DNA of 64,000 nucleotides from Tetrapyrgos nigripes. Taxonomy: Eukaryota > Basidiomycota > Agaricomycetes > Agaricales > Campanellaceae. The position numbers were made by a program, and so were the translations under genes. Below are positions 46,228-58,458 of the stretch, piece after piece. How positions within the stretch are numbered: the stretch's first letter is position 1; every line of letters starts with the position of its first letter. The notes beneath the pieces were generated by a model. That model saw only the letters and a list, made by a program, of their open reading frames with translations. It was not told where the DNA came from and made no database searches. The stretch lies in contig JAACJM010000011.1 of assembly GCA_013368315.1 (NCBI GenBank), forward strand, positions 248,001-312,000, given 5' to 3'.

Positions 46228-48748
46228 TCAACTCTGCGAGTGATGGTTGTAACAAAGTACGAACGTGAGGGTCAATCCATGCTTCAATTTCAAAACTCTC
46301 TCCTTCCTTTGCTCAAAAGTCTCATTCTTGAACTGTTCCTCTTCCTTGACCTTGACTTGATACTTGAGGATCAACATGGTGATGATGGCTACACCTTCAA
46401 CTTCAGCGAAACGGCGACCCATACAGGATCTTGCACCTGTGATGGAGGAGTAAGGCGTCATTATCAATGCGAGTGTATGAATGGAACAAAGAAAATTATC
46501 GCACTACCCACCAGCACTAAACGGAACGAACGCATCTCTGGGCCAGTCTGATTCAGGCATGAATCGATCAGGGTTAAATTTGCTTGGATCATTCCAAAAA
46601 TGAGCTGTTTTGAAATGGTTCAACTAGTCAGTGGTACTCGGCGGAGTGAGGACGATGGCTCACGATTATAATGTACCCCGACTGAGTGTAAAACAATCTG
46701 ATCACCTTTTTCTACAGTCAGTCTTGATTCTTTGTCAGTTTCGCGGTTCTCTACGATGAACGTTGTGTCTTGGGCGGACATCTTGGGGATCATTATCACT
46801 GGCGGGAATAGGCGAAGGGCCTCTTGCATGACTCTGATGTTCAGTGACATTCTGGTCAGTCATTGCTTGCAAGTCCAATGGAAAGATTAAAGATACATAC
46901 GCCATGCTTCTTGTAAGAAGAGGCAAGTCTTCGTATCTAGGCAACTGACCATCCGGTATAACGCTCATGATATGGAGAAATAGCTTTTCCTGCTCATCTT
47001 GGTAAAGTGCAAGTAACGTCAATGCGTAGCCAATAGTATGAGCAGTCGTCTATATCAATGAAAGGGACGGACTTGTTGTTAGGATCATGCTAATCAGGCA
47101 ATTTCGTCTCACTTCACCTCATGACCAGCGAGGAGAAAGATGAATATGTTTCCTGAAAGGTACAAAGGTAATGTAATATGAGTATGCAGCGAGCACATCA
47201 ATGACCAAAGCTTACCCATCAGTTCGGCAGTGTTCAACTTCGCTTCCTGGACAGAGCTTTCGGCCTCGATAGTCCTAAGCTCATCGGCTGTGCGTTGGAC
47301 ATGAACATACTCTCCGACATTAGAGTCCCAGACCGAGCCGTCCGCCAATGGTTGACCAAGGTCATTCTCGTTTGCCTCGAGTAAGTTAGTAAACAGATCG
47401 GCTTTCTTCTCCGAATCAGTTTGTACTAGAGAATTTCCAGATGCTGAAAGACCGGTCTGCCTAGTAGTAATGATATCTTTCATGTAGACCTGACCATAGT
47501 ATATTGAGTGAGCCACGATTACGAGAAGCGTAGGATAAGAGACGAGTAGCTCACCTGTAGATCATTATACGCTTCTCTAACATTAATTACCTGCCTCCTG
47601 AATTTCTCACCAAAGGGCCAAAGCGACGACTCCGCATTTCGGAAAAGCCAGTCTGGCAGGATGAGTTTGAGGACGAAACCCTCAGAGATGATCTCAAATA
47701 TTTGCTCTATTGTTAGCTTTGATTTGGATGCATCTGGGCCTGTGTGTGCACCGAGTGAAGAATCGGATTTGTTCAAACTCGAAAAAGACACGTAGGAAGT
47801 ATCGACGCTTTTCCAAGACAGGAGCTGTCCGAATGCAGCAGCTACAATTATTCTGAGTGCGAACTGCATCCAGGTAAAAATAAGCAGCACTCCCCGATCA
47901 TTAACCCCAAGAGAAGAGGGCGCCGAATGACAAATGGTAGACTTACTTGAGTACATGGGATTTTGAAGTCTTCTATTATGATCTCGGTGTCGAGTTCCGT
48001 TTGATGGGAGAGCCAGACTTCCTCGAAAAAGTCTGTCATGATACGAATAACGTAGTCCCATACGAGGCGGTTGTTGGGCTGAAGGAGGAATAAACGAATG
48101 GTCCATCTGGTAAGGAAAATTGCAACGTACCTCGGAGAAAGCGGGAGCGCAAATTCTCTTGTACTTCTTCCATTCCTCACCCTCCTCAGTTAAAATGTTC
48201 CTTCCGAAGACTCTAAGCGCGACATACTGCTCCGTGGGTTTGGGAAATTCGGCTCGAGATGAGGTGATTTTCTAAAATTTAATCGGTCAGCACTGCTGAT
48301 CATGTTACACTGGCCAAGCCGTTTCACACCTTGAATAATGCTGGGTCAGACACTATCCACGTCCTTTGGACACGCGGATATAACGATGTCTGGGAGGCTC
48401 ATTTGTCAATACTGACAGATCTGGAAGAATAAAGCGCAACTCACCGCAAGCGAAATGTCCCAACCAGAGGCATACCATCCTCTTTTATTGTACCACAAAT
48501 AAAACGAGCCAAAGGCCAACGCAGACGAAGAGTCTATCAGAGCAGAAATTAATGAATTTCTGGGGAAGAGTGTCGTTAAGTAATGTATAGGACTTGCTGG
48601 CTTTCAGTATTATAAGTTGGATAGACTTTTGAGGTTACACTTACCGTATGCCAGGCTGATTCATCACAACTTTGTACTGTGACCACAGCTTAGCCATCCA
48701 CCACACGATGACCGCCAAAACGAGAGTATAAAGCAAGTGCAAGGCCAT
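46228..48748 (-). CDS. Cytochrome P450, 12 exons, unrelated to the tandem pair
   Basis: Exons: 48748-48645, 48559-48445, 48389-48330, 48271-48131, 48078-47947, 47863-47555, 47489-47216, 47152-47118, 47049-46901, 46851-46664, 46604-46512 and 46436-46228. They total 1809 nt, giving 602 aa in frame. An N-terminal hydrophobic anchor (MALHLLYTLVLAVIVWW) is followed by the substrate-recognition half. The I-helix is LLAGHETTAHTIGYAL (Glu390-Thr391 at the core), ExxR is EALR (450-453), FNPDRF is the PERF-type motif, and the haem loop is FSAGARSCMGRRFAE with Cys538. All catalytic landmarks are present. The haem-loop style and the ~600 aa length recall CYP4-like basidiomycete families; no number is assigned. 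It shares no exon layout with the 20-25 kb pair. The start ATG has only intergenic DNA upstream. Confidence 0.9.
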
Positions 48749-49220
48749 CAGGGAGATGGACGAAAGGAAAGACGGGCGTGAGAGATACGATGACAGTGTC
48801 AAGTGGGTGGGCACCGGGCACCTGAATCGGGAGAACCAAAATAATGAAGTACACAGCGTGGTTCCTTATGATGAGCCGGCGCTTAGCGTTGCAACCGAGG
48901 ACCACGGATTTGCGGGCAGAAGTCAATCACAAGCGCTTGGGCTATGTAACATCATGCATCATGTTTCTATTCCATCATCGGAGGGATGCCTCCCGGACCC
49001 CCGGCGCATCAGCTCTTGGTCCTAGCCTGGGTAATACACTCCTCTCCCTCCCCCTGTAGTACAGCCTGGAGGACTCATTTCCACTTATGGTTAAGCCCCT
49101 TGCACCTACATTACACGTATGATCTGCAAATCAATCTAAAGTTGCTAGCCATTTATAAAATCCGTACCTTCACTCCTAATCAAGGTACGTACACCCATCA
49201 TCTCCCTTCCTTCCACCAGT
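48749..49220. other. Divergent intergenic region
   Basis: Promoter space between the minus-strand P450 and the plus-strand DUF6534-like gene. Short frames only. Confidence 0.45.
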
Positions 49221-49810
49221 ATGAGCGTCGATAGCACAGACGGAGCTCAGTTTATTGGCTTCACTGTTTCCACAGTGTGCGTACAACCCCTGGCAACATT
49301 GTCACCGCTGACGTATCGCTTTCACCCAGTTTGTATGGAATAGGCTGTCTGCAAATGTTCATATACACCACGCACACCAGAACTAGGAGGGATAAGCTAT
49401 GGTTGAAGCTGCTTTCAGTCTCGATCTTGTGAGTTTTCATTCCTTCAAGCTACTGTCACCACAGCCTAACCATAACATTAGGGTAAGGGTTCGATACCAT
49501 TTGATCATAATGGCTAAAACATGTCTGGCAATCTTGTTGATGAGAAGTTAGTGGAAACGGCGGAGCAAATACTCCTGTCAATGGAGATTTACTACACTCT
49601 CATCAAAGGTTATGAAAATTCTCTGGCATCCCAATGACACAACTCAAAAGGTGGGCTTCTTCCCATCTGCGAATTTTGAAATCGTTGTTCTGATTACTTG
49701 TCTCCTGCTATCCAAAGAGTCGCTGGTGTAAGCCCCCTCTTATACCAAGTTCCTAAAATGTTCACCTCTTTCACAGGAACAGCAATCAATGCAGTACGTG
49801 CTTCGTACAG

Positions 49811-51578
49811 TAAATTTATTAACTTGAAATTGATCACTTCTCATTCAGGCTTGCCTCGAAATTCTAGTCAAAGGGTAATTAATCATTGCCTCGTCTCGAC
49901 TGTTTTAACTCTTAGCAGATTCTTCACCACAAAAATGTACAGAAGTAAACATACCCTTATACGGTCCGTTTTCGGATATATTCCTCGTATAAATAATGCC
50001 AGAATATATAAGTATTTATGACTATCGCGTGGTTTATAGAGGGTATGTAGACGGTATGTAGACGGTATACATTCCGCCGTTTTTTAGATGAGGGATATAT
50101 GCGAAGATGAGGAATATATGCAAAAACGAAGCATATATGCGAAAGTGAGGCATATATGCGAAGACGAGGAATATATGCGAAAATGAGGCATATATTCAAA
50201 GACAAGGAATATATGCAAAGTCGAGGCATATAAGGAAGCACATCTGAAAGAGCGAGACATATATTGCAGACTTGCATTCGGCCTGGATAAAGATTTGACT
50301 TCAATTATGAGTATCTACATACATGGTACATACAAAGGTACTAAGTACAAGCGCTGGATGAGGCTCTGAGTCCTATCATTGTGTATGCATCAACCTGTCA
50401 GTGAGAACGCTAAGGGTAAAGAAAGAAAACACACGCACCTTCGCTCAAACGGCGGCAGGGATGACATTGACACACGCGGTGAGGAGAAAACGACACTCGA
50501 GCACCAGTTTGAAGACTACGAAGGACGGACCATGAGTGAAGGCTCCGAAGATCGTAAGGGGTTAGATTACTTCAAAGTACTGAGTATATGCGCGTAACCT
50601 ATACAAAAAAGATGAGATTATGCCGAAAAACAAGGTGTGAGACTCACTAAGAACGTTTTACGGAAGCAGGGCAGGATGACGCGTCAACGCATCAACAGCG
50701 ATGTCGCACTGTCATATGTACAAGCTTGTCAGTGAAAACAGCGAGGGCGAAGAAAGCGAATACACGTACTTTTGCTTGATCACACATGCCCTTGCCATGA
50801 CCCCACCTCATCTTCCAGTCGTCTTGTCTACCGTATAGTCCTTCGTCGAGTCAGGCAACCAGCGTTGCTTTTGCAATGTCCGAGCGGGTTTGGCGTGTGC
50901 GCAGATATTTATCCAGCAAGGCGTTTACATCGTGACAGCGAATTCGCTGCTGTGATCATGGAGTAGAGCGTTGGGAAGAGAGGAGAGAAGAAGTAATGGT
51001 GGTGGTGGTAAGGGATGAAGAAAGTCTATGATGTCGATACGATTTTTGACGCGTCTTTATAAGCGGCGTTTCAGTCGGAGTTTGGAATGACTCACGCGCG
51101 ACGCGCGTCGCGACTTGCTTGTCTTTCCATCCTGGGATCCGGTTGAGTCCTCGGCATAAGTAGCACCTCACTCTAACGGTATCGTATCTTGATTCCAGGA
51201 CCTCAATAATGTCTCGGTGTGGACCCGAGATGTGCCTCTGATATGTACAGTAAGCACATTTTGTACTTCGGTATTCGGAAAGCTACTAATGAATATACTC
51301 CAACATATGTACGGAATATTCCCTGTTTTTCAATACCTGCGAAAGCGCCCTAAGTAAGACCCAATTATCCCTAAAGTAAGCCGTATATATCACTGATACA
51401 TACCCTCATTTTCATTACATTCAAAAACAGCAGAATATATGTGAATATATACTACCGTTTTGAAAATATGCGAAAACGGGGTATGCATACAGTAAACTTG
51501 CACCAAATATTTTCCCGTTTCTTAAAACGAGGAATATATGGGTTCATATTCATCGTTTCTGCATATATATTTTTGTCA
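49811..51578. mobile_element. Repeat-rich insertion inside the DUF6534-like gene
   Basis: About 1.8 kb lying exactly between two consecutive exons. Its ends carry related inverted sequence (GGATATATTCCTCG near 49975 and the complement of GAGGAATATATGGG near 51533). Both flanks hold tandem or scattered AATATATGCGAAAACG-type motifs (50086-50237 and 51440-51550). An internal ~60 bp motif (GTCAGTGA...AAGAAAG) occurs twice, near 50398 and 50730. No transposase was recognised; it may be a non-autonomous element or several insertions. Confidence 0.5.
50086..50237. repeat. 19 bp tandem repeat, about 8 units
   Basis: The degenerate unit reads about AGACGAGGAATATATGCGA. Units differ mainly at positions 3-5 and 8-9. 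Related single copies occur near 51465 and 51530. Confidence 0.85.
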
Positions 51579-52693
51579 GTTTTTGTGGTGTTCTGTTGGC
51601 GAATCTGGTCCCTGAGCGATTTATTCATTCGGAAGGCTTGGAAGATTGCAATCGTCGTTTTACTGGTGATTATCTATCTTTACTCGACAGGATTCTAGAG
51701 GCTGACATCAAGATCCTCAGATCTTGCTAATCATCCTTGATTTCGTCTCGACTATTAGTGAGTGGTTTTCACTCCCATTATCCTGAATCTCAGCCATCAT
51801 TGATTGCAGTCCTGGGTATGGAGGCGCGGAGGGCTCTGAGCTACACCCCACGATATGTGGTAAGTACGGATGGAATTGAGGCAAATACTTTCTCTGAAAG
51901 GAAATCAGACTGCTGTCAAGATTGCAGCTGGAAGCGATCTGGCCTTTGATGGCATATATACAATTATCATCAGTGCGTCCTCCTGCAGTTTCTTCAAGAC
52001 AAATTGCATTGAGAAAATTGCAGTTGCCAGTCTTCTCAGATCAAGAGCAGTGTCAAAAAGGTGAGTGGTTAGTTTCATGCAAAAATCTTCGAAGGCGGCC
52101 CTGTCTGACCTTGAAGGAATATTCAGGACACGCGACGCTGTGAACACTCTGATACTGTTCACTGTGAATACCAATTTGCTGACTACGTGAGGGTATCTGG
52201 ATATAAATCTCAATTGGCGAGCACTCATAGAAATGCTGCTAGATTGGCCACGCTAGGCGAAGTTATAACGGTACGAACATATGTAATTTCCGCTGACAAA
52301 ACACCTCACTTCACTTATGCGCAGATCGTAACCCTGCCCTCAACTTTATTGTCAACAGCAATAGGTATTTTAGTACCGAGATGTGAGTACGCTGTACTAT
52401 TGAAGTCGTCCCTTTACTGAAGACCCGCAGTGTATTGGAATTCTTTCCTAGCGACGTGAGCCACTGTGTTCAGATGCGTTCTGACATTCTCTGAGGATTT
52501 CTCGTAGCCTCAATTCCCGAGAGTACATCCGGAACAAGTTCAACCGCGATCCGACAACTCAAAATCTCGTTAGCTTTCCTCAAGCGACATTTCAAGGTAC
52601 CGAGAATACAGATGTCGAAGGCGTGACTTTCGTCCAAGTTACTCGGTCTGCAGATCAGGTGAGCAATGACTCTTGTACCGGTTTGAGTTTCTG

Positions 52694-54729
52694 AGACTGA
52701 AAGGATGTTATAGACAGTGAACAATGAAACGAGCTCTGGGTAGGAGGCTGCTGAGCTTTCCCCGAAAAAATTCTCAAAGAAATAAACGCGGAATACGCAG
52801 TTCATCGCTATTAGCTCTGGGATTGAAACTGTAAAATACTCGTCCTGCAAATAATTGTTGTAGGAACCGCTGGCTGCACTACGCCACTTACTTACGTATT
52901 AAACGAACCCGATTACGAGGCCGAGGAATGAGGCTGAGTTGTTTACACTGCGTTTCCGCAGGTGGCTATGTCAATTACGTCCCGATTTCTCCCGTCCGTT
53001 TCTTTCTGCATATCGGACACTCCGATCAGGGTTTCCGTTTCTTTTCCGACTGTATACAGGGTTCAACATGTCCAACTGGACCTTTCTTCCTGTTCCCCTA
53101 CAATGATGTTGACTCATACCTCTCTGCTTCATTGCCCTCTTTAACGTTGCTTCTGTGCAAGCTTAGCTATGATTTCTTTCACAGCAGTGGTGCTGCAGCA
53201 CTCGTTGTTTCAGTCCTCTTTCCTTCCCTTTTGAATATATTCTTGGCTCTAAGATGTCTGCATATTTTGACTCAATGCCCAATTCTGTTCCAACGCACCC
53301 TTCGTCTTTTCCACTTTTGATTCTACGGATTCTGTTCATGAAGACTCAATGCATGAATGAAGTAGTTTGGTAGTCTCTTCACATGTACTTGTATTCTCTT
53401 AATGGTAAATAGTAAAGAAGTCAAATAGAAAATAATGTGTATTTGTCATTCCTGCCCTGTAATACCATTTCTGGTACTGTATGCCTAGACGTGTAGACCT
53501 ATCAGGAACAAGTGATGCGTAAGTCATAGCCCCTATCTTTTCTTTTATCACTATTCTTTGTACAGACCACACATCTTCTTGGCTCTTTTCCATTTGTTTT
53601 ACAAATTCATTATTCCTTATTCGCTAGTATATTTTCATTGCTCTTGACTCCCGCCACACTCATACATGTATCACACCTGGTACATGTTTTATACCAATTC
53701 TGTCAGCCTATCTCGTACTCATTTCTTCCTATACGCCTTTCTCTTACAATTTTTAGACTCGAAATCCCTCATTTTTTTACTATTACCGACTTGGTGCATA
53801 GTACAACGTTTTGTATAAATACCTACATCAGTAAATGCGGGTTTTTACGCGCGGGCTTGCGGAGGCTCGCAGAGCTCTTTCCTCAAGTATTTCAGGCTTC
53901 CCCCCATTTATTTACCTAGATTGGGTACTGATACACTATATAGAGACCCTATTTGTGATTTAAATTAGTGTTTTGAGACATGGTAAGTAGTTGCCCTTTG
54001 TATATAGCTTTTGAAGGATTTTCTGAATGGAGTGTATAGACTCGGTTCAGGTCAATGTGTAAGGTCCATAGCGAGGAGGAACACCCTATGTACAGTTTAG
54101 TCAAAAGAACTTGTGGAATTTTTGACTTAACTCGCCAACTTGTGGACTCATGAACTCATACAGCTTTCAGGCGCTTGTGCAAGCGGCTGCGAGTGCCCGC
54201 AAGTGATTTGCTGAAAACATGATTAGTAGTACTTACAAGCACACAATATACCAAGTTATCCACTACCAACTTCACCCTTCCTAGCCTAAGCCAATCGAGT
54301 CCAAAGTCCCAGTCTCCCAGCTCTTTCCCAGAAAGCCTCTCGTTGTTCTCATCTTCCTATCTCATTTCTGTCTCAGATATTTCTTGGTTGTTACTGCCTA
54401 GAACCTCTAGATCAGCACCACTGTCAACCTCTAGATGATTTCTCGGACTTACCTGGGTTCGAGGAGTTTTCTATTCAGGTTTATATCTTTCGTGTCAGCG
54501 CCTTCCAGCCTCATACTTGCCACGCCTCAGTGCTGGCCCACACCCCCTTCATTACACCAGGAATCAGTGCAAACACATCCCAGATGATTGATATTCTTCA
54601 TAATCATCCAGAAATATCCTCTCTGTTGAAAATCTGTCGCCATCAACACATGTAGCCTGTCTTAAACGCATCTACTACCCTCGTACTCGCTTACATCGTA
54701 GAATCTTGAATACGTTCATCTATGCCTTA
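52694..54729. other. No recognised gene
   Basis: About 2 kb without a supportable gene. A 130 aa plus frame (52928-53320) is Ser/Phe/Leu-rich and lacks domain or splice signals. The remainder is AT-rich with short frames. From about 54600 weak similarity to the Ser/Pro-rich gene begins. Confidence 0.4.
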
Positions 54730-55440
54730 TACTCTGCCATCAGTGCTGGTGCTGCAAAGTCCACCAAGTCAAGAACCAGTGCCCATTCCTCAACCTCGAG
54801 TAAACTGAGGCTATGGTTGAAGACTCAGAGTTCAGGGTTGACTTCATCTTCTCCATCGAGAAAGGTCTGGTAGTGGAAATGGGAAGACGAAGACTAAAGG
54901 CAAGGGAAAGAGTAAGAGAACTGTAGTCGTCGTTGGACCCAGTTCGTTTTCGCCTTCACCATTCACCCCTGTTTCTTCTACACACACCCACAACCATACC
55001 CCTACACCTCTATCACCATCATCATCACACTTTACAGCAATCTATGGTCCTGATCCCGTCGACCTCGCTACGCTGAAGAGTCCCAAAGTTACAACGACAA
55101 GATTTACTTTTGGTGTTCCTCCTCCTTCTTCTTCTTCTTTTGCTCCTTCAGTACCATCTACCCCAGCTACGCCTATGACTCCTTCCACACCTTCCTCCAC
55201 GTATTCCACACACTCCTCCTCTCCTTCCCTTTTGTGTTCCCCTTCAACACACCAACAACACACCTCCGCTGAACCCGGAGTTCTTGCTCTACTTCGACCA
55301 TGTCCACCAACTCGTGTGGATGTTCTAGCTTGGGTTTGTCCATGCTGAGTTCAGGAAGCGAGGGTTTGAGGAGGAAGCCGATTCCAGTGGAGATGTTTTT
55401 GAGGGTGTCAAATTAAAAAACAAACAAATTTCTTTTGTTG
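54730..55440 (+). pseudogene. 3' copy of the Ser/Pro-rich gene in the left arm
   Basis: The plus strand reads GAAKSTKSRTS, LRLWLKTQSSGLTSSSPSRK, then after a frameshift TKGKGKSKRTVVVVGP, THTHNHTPTPLSPSSSH, AIYGPDPVDLATLK, TRFTFGVPPP and finally KPIPVEMFLRVSN-like text near 55380-55410. It corresponds to roughly the last 270 residues of the intact protein. A frameshift near 54870 and a deletion near 55265 disrupt it. It has no promoter of its own. Confidence 0.85.
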
Positions 55441-55603
55441 CTTTTGGGTTCTTTGGTTTTGGTTTTGATGATAGTCTTGCTTGATGCCTCTTGCCTCTTG
55501 CTATCTCTCGCTGGCTTTCGAATATCTTATTGCTCTAACATGACAACAACGTCTCTAGTAATGATGCCTCTTTCTCCAATTTAACGTCGTTGACGATTTT
55601 TTA

Positions 55604-56325
55604 CATTCTACAAAAAGAACTGACTGGGTTTTGATAGTAAAGGTTTGTGCACCATTGACTTGGGCTCCCACGGTGGCAGTCAACATGTTGACTGCCAGCG
55701 TGAGATTTAAATAGACTGTTGACTGCCAGCGTGTGATTTTAATAGATTTCAAACGCGAAACCCCTCATTTGCACGTGCAAATCACGTATCTCGTGCGCTT
55801 TTCCTTCATTGAGGACCCGTACTGATTACAGAAATTTGAGTGTAAAACAATGCCAAGTAGTAATTATCATCTTATAAGGAACATATATGATAAGGCTGTC
55901 CAAAAGGTTGCCAAAAGGTGGCAAAGATGGTCCCAGAGGACCAGATGCACTACTGCGAGGAAGACCAAAAAAATAAAATAAATCAGGTCTGTACAAGCTT
56001 TATTCAGAAGGTTGTCATGCTGTTGACAGTAGCCAAAAAAAAAACCAATGTGTAATGTGTGTTGATTACAGGAAAATACTAGCATTATAGATATATTTGA
56101 AATTTACTGATGAATATTTTCCCTCTACTGTGTATGTATTGCCAAAGGAATTCAGCATGAATACTGAAGCTAAAGCTCTAGGGTAAGTACTAGTTGACTA
56201 CTGTAGCATTTGAGTTTCAAGGATGTATGGATGCGCGCAAATACTCTTGAAATCTCTCTCTTTTTCTTTTTTTTTCTTACTTTGCGCTGAATTTTCGGCG
56301 CGGGATACCCAAGAGAATGGTGCAT
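55604..56325. other. ~720 bp insertion specific to the left arm
   Basis: In the right arm the flanking sequences (TCGTCAACGACG and TATGGATACAAGTGG) are only about 25 bp apart. In the left arm they are separated by this AT-rich segment. It contains a short direct repeat, GTTGACTGCCAGCGTG, twice (55691 and 55719), and no recognised gene. A non-autonomous transposon or solo LTR is possible. Confidence 0.5.
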
Positions 56326-57282
56326 AAACCATAGTAAACGCTCACTCGTATCCATAGCCTCTCTCTCCGCTGCTTGTTTCTCTCTTATCTCTCGTCTCGT
56401 CTTCCTCCTTTTCGTCTTCATACAGTTGTATATAGCCTTTCCTTTCCTTTCCTCTCTCTCAACTGCCAACATACTTTCCTTCATTATCCGACTCACACAA
56501 CAACGCAACGCATATACACTAACTTATTTATTCTATTGCACATACATACTACTACCCATAGACACTTGATCATAACGTCTTCTACTTACATATTTCTCTT
56601 GCATCTCATAACTCGATGAACTCGATGAACTCGATTTTAGACTCTTGTATCTTGTAGCGAATATATACATACGATTGATTGATTTTACTTGACAATGACT
56701 ATACCTCAGGCCTCAGCTTGCAGCTGATGAAATCTGATTAATTTTTTTCTTTGTATCGGAAAACATTATGAAGCAATTATGAAGGCTGAAGTACTGAAGA
56801 TAGTTAGTTGCGAGCACGCATATGCACCTTCTACTCTGGAAGAAGTACTCGGAACGAGTCCACTGAGGCATGAAACAGACCACGGTCTAGACCGAGTCTA
56901 GACTTCGGCGCTGCGGGCCGGATCCGGGCCCGGACAAATCTCTGCTCTTCCGCTACTTCCAGCTCCGTCAAATAGTGCTGCAGTTGCTCGACCCAGTACT
57001 GTGTCGATGGGTAGTATTAGAAAGGGCCCAGAAGCAAGGGATGGTCCTGGTGGAACAATTTTGGTGACTAAACTGGCGCTTGGAAACTGTCAATTGCAAT
57101 GTCAGCAATCTGAGCAGAGGAAGCTAGTGGCACGGTCTAAGCACTTCCAAGACGGTCCAACTTCAGAGTTTGAGCCTACTTGAAGGAACGTGGACAGTCA
57201 TAACGGTTTAATCTTACACGACCATACATTTGATCTGGGTTCTGTTACTTTCTGAGAATTCCTTTCAGGGTATCCTTCTGTC

Positions 57283-58374
57283 ACCATGGGTCAAAAGGAC
57301 CGCATCCCGAGCTTGCTTCAGAGTTGCCTCAACACCCGCAAATCGAGGTTCGCATCTACATTCAAAAGGAGGAGGGAGTCTGATATATTGCATGTAAAAT
57401 TAGCCTGGAGCCTGCCTGCAAATGTGGCTTATAAGGACAACTTACGATATGACTCCTTCTCCGACATCCATCGAAGGACTAGGTATAACAATCTGTCCAG
57501 AACCATTCGGCGAAGGCTTAATTGACATTGCCCATAGTATCATGGTGATATCAATGAAAAGACCTTTGTTAGCAAAGTATCTTCCAACGCATACCCTAGA
57601 ATCCATGTGGGTGTGCTATTATCAAACATTGGAAGCAAAGTGCTGACCTTTTCCCAAAACCAAATGTGAAGTTGCCTTCATCTTTCTCATCCTTCAGCTT
57701 CCCATCTGAAGTCAGATGTCTTTCAGGTCGAAATTCAGTAGCATCTGTGCCATAAATTTGCAGATCGCGGTTGATGGTCCTGGTGGAACAATTTTGGTGA
57801 GTGAACTTGAAACCATTCAGCCATATGCAATTTCTTACCAAATATTAGGGATACAGATTGATCCTTTTGGAATTATTTTGCCATCGAAATAATCGTCCTG
57901 TCTTTCAATCTACGAGCTGAAACATCACTCGACCAGTATAAAGCTTACCCTCACAGACTGATAGATTATACCAAAGGGCGCAGGAGGTCTCCACCGTAAC
58001 ATCTAGTAAAGTATGCCAGCCTTTAATACCACAACCCCGTGCAACCAGGTAAATCAACTCACTTCTCGGATGATGGCGCGAACAAAAGGGAGATGATTCA
58101 TATCGGAAAACGAAGGCAAACGAGATCGACCAATGACCGTGTCAATCTCCTCTTGAGCCTTTCGTTGGACGTGAGGAAATTGGATCATGATGAGAAAGAA
58201 CCAGGCGAGACTAGCGGAGGTCTATTTTTGCGGAAGTCAATAAATGCTCACCACTGACCTGATCATCGAGCACTTACAGTCTCATAACCAGCCCCACTAG
58301 TAAGCATCCATTCCATAGTGAACAATCACTCATACATACAACAAGGACGAAAGACTTACTAGATCATCGCTGCT
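57283..58374 (-). pseudogene. 5'-truncated P450 copy, left inner arm
   Basis: Exons 6 to 12 of the tandem-type P450 are recognisable on the minus strand: TSASLAWFFLIMIQFP-type exon 7, IIPKGSICIPNIW, RTINRDLQIYGTDATEFRPERHLTSDGKLKDE (residues shown in part at 57660-57800), and the haem-loop exon with GFGKR. Sequence before exon 5 is missing, so there is no anchor and no start. Confidence 0.85.
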
Positions 58375-58458
58375 TGGAGAACGCATGCCGAGTCTTTGTT
58401 CGGGGCTAGTTGAATCAGGATCATGTCACGAGCTGAACGATCTTGAATCGGCTTGGGC

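Larger units (their letters stand above)
49221..52693 (+). pseudogene. Second DUF6534-type membrane protein gene, split by an insertion
   Basis: The 5' half is exon 49221-49276 and exon 49330-49428, giving MSVDSTDGAQFIGFTVST, then YGIGCLQMFIYTTHTR and KLWLKLLSVSIL. Further exons contain VETAEQILLSMEIYYTLIKGY and MFTSFTGTAINAV, ending near 49810. The 3' half starts near 51579 with VVFCWRIWSLSDLFI and continues through short exons: AGSDLAFDGIYTIII, SLLRSRAVSK, DAVNTLILFTVNTNLLTT, LYWNSFLAT and SLNSREYIRN, with a stop at about 52693. Each piece matches the DUF6534 order seen at 2535-4170. The halves are separated by ~1.8 kb where the first gene has a 60 bp intron. An in-frame TGA near 49637 also argues against activity, unless spliced out. 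Confidence 0.65.
54730..58374. repeat. Left arm of a large imperfect inverted duplication
   Basis: It matches 58459-61910 in inverse orientation. From the centre outward it holds a P450 3' part (58374-57283), then a diverged stretch. Next come a GC-rich block (CGAAGTCTAGACTCGGTCTA as the complement near 56890), a shared stretch around 56340-56720, and the Ser/Pro-rich gene 3' end. An extra ~720 bp lies at 55604-56325. Confidence 0.85.

Noticed and set aside
48690..49059. Short plus-strand frames upstream of the second DUF6534 gene
   Set aside because: They are antisense to the first exon of the minus-strand P450 and its promoter.
50086..50237. CRISPR-like array
   Set aside because: Repeats are directly adjacent without spacers, degenerate, and in a eukaryote. 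It is a minisatellite.
52928..53320. 130 aa frame as a membrane protein gene
   Set aside because: Hydrophobic through T-rich codons (Phe, Leu, Ser) in AT-rich DNA, with no start context or homologous motif.
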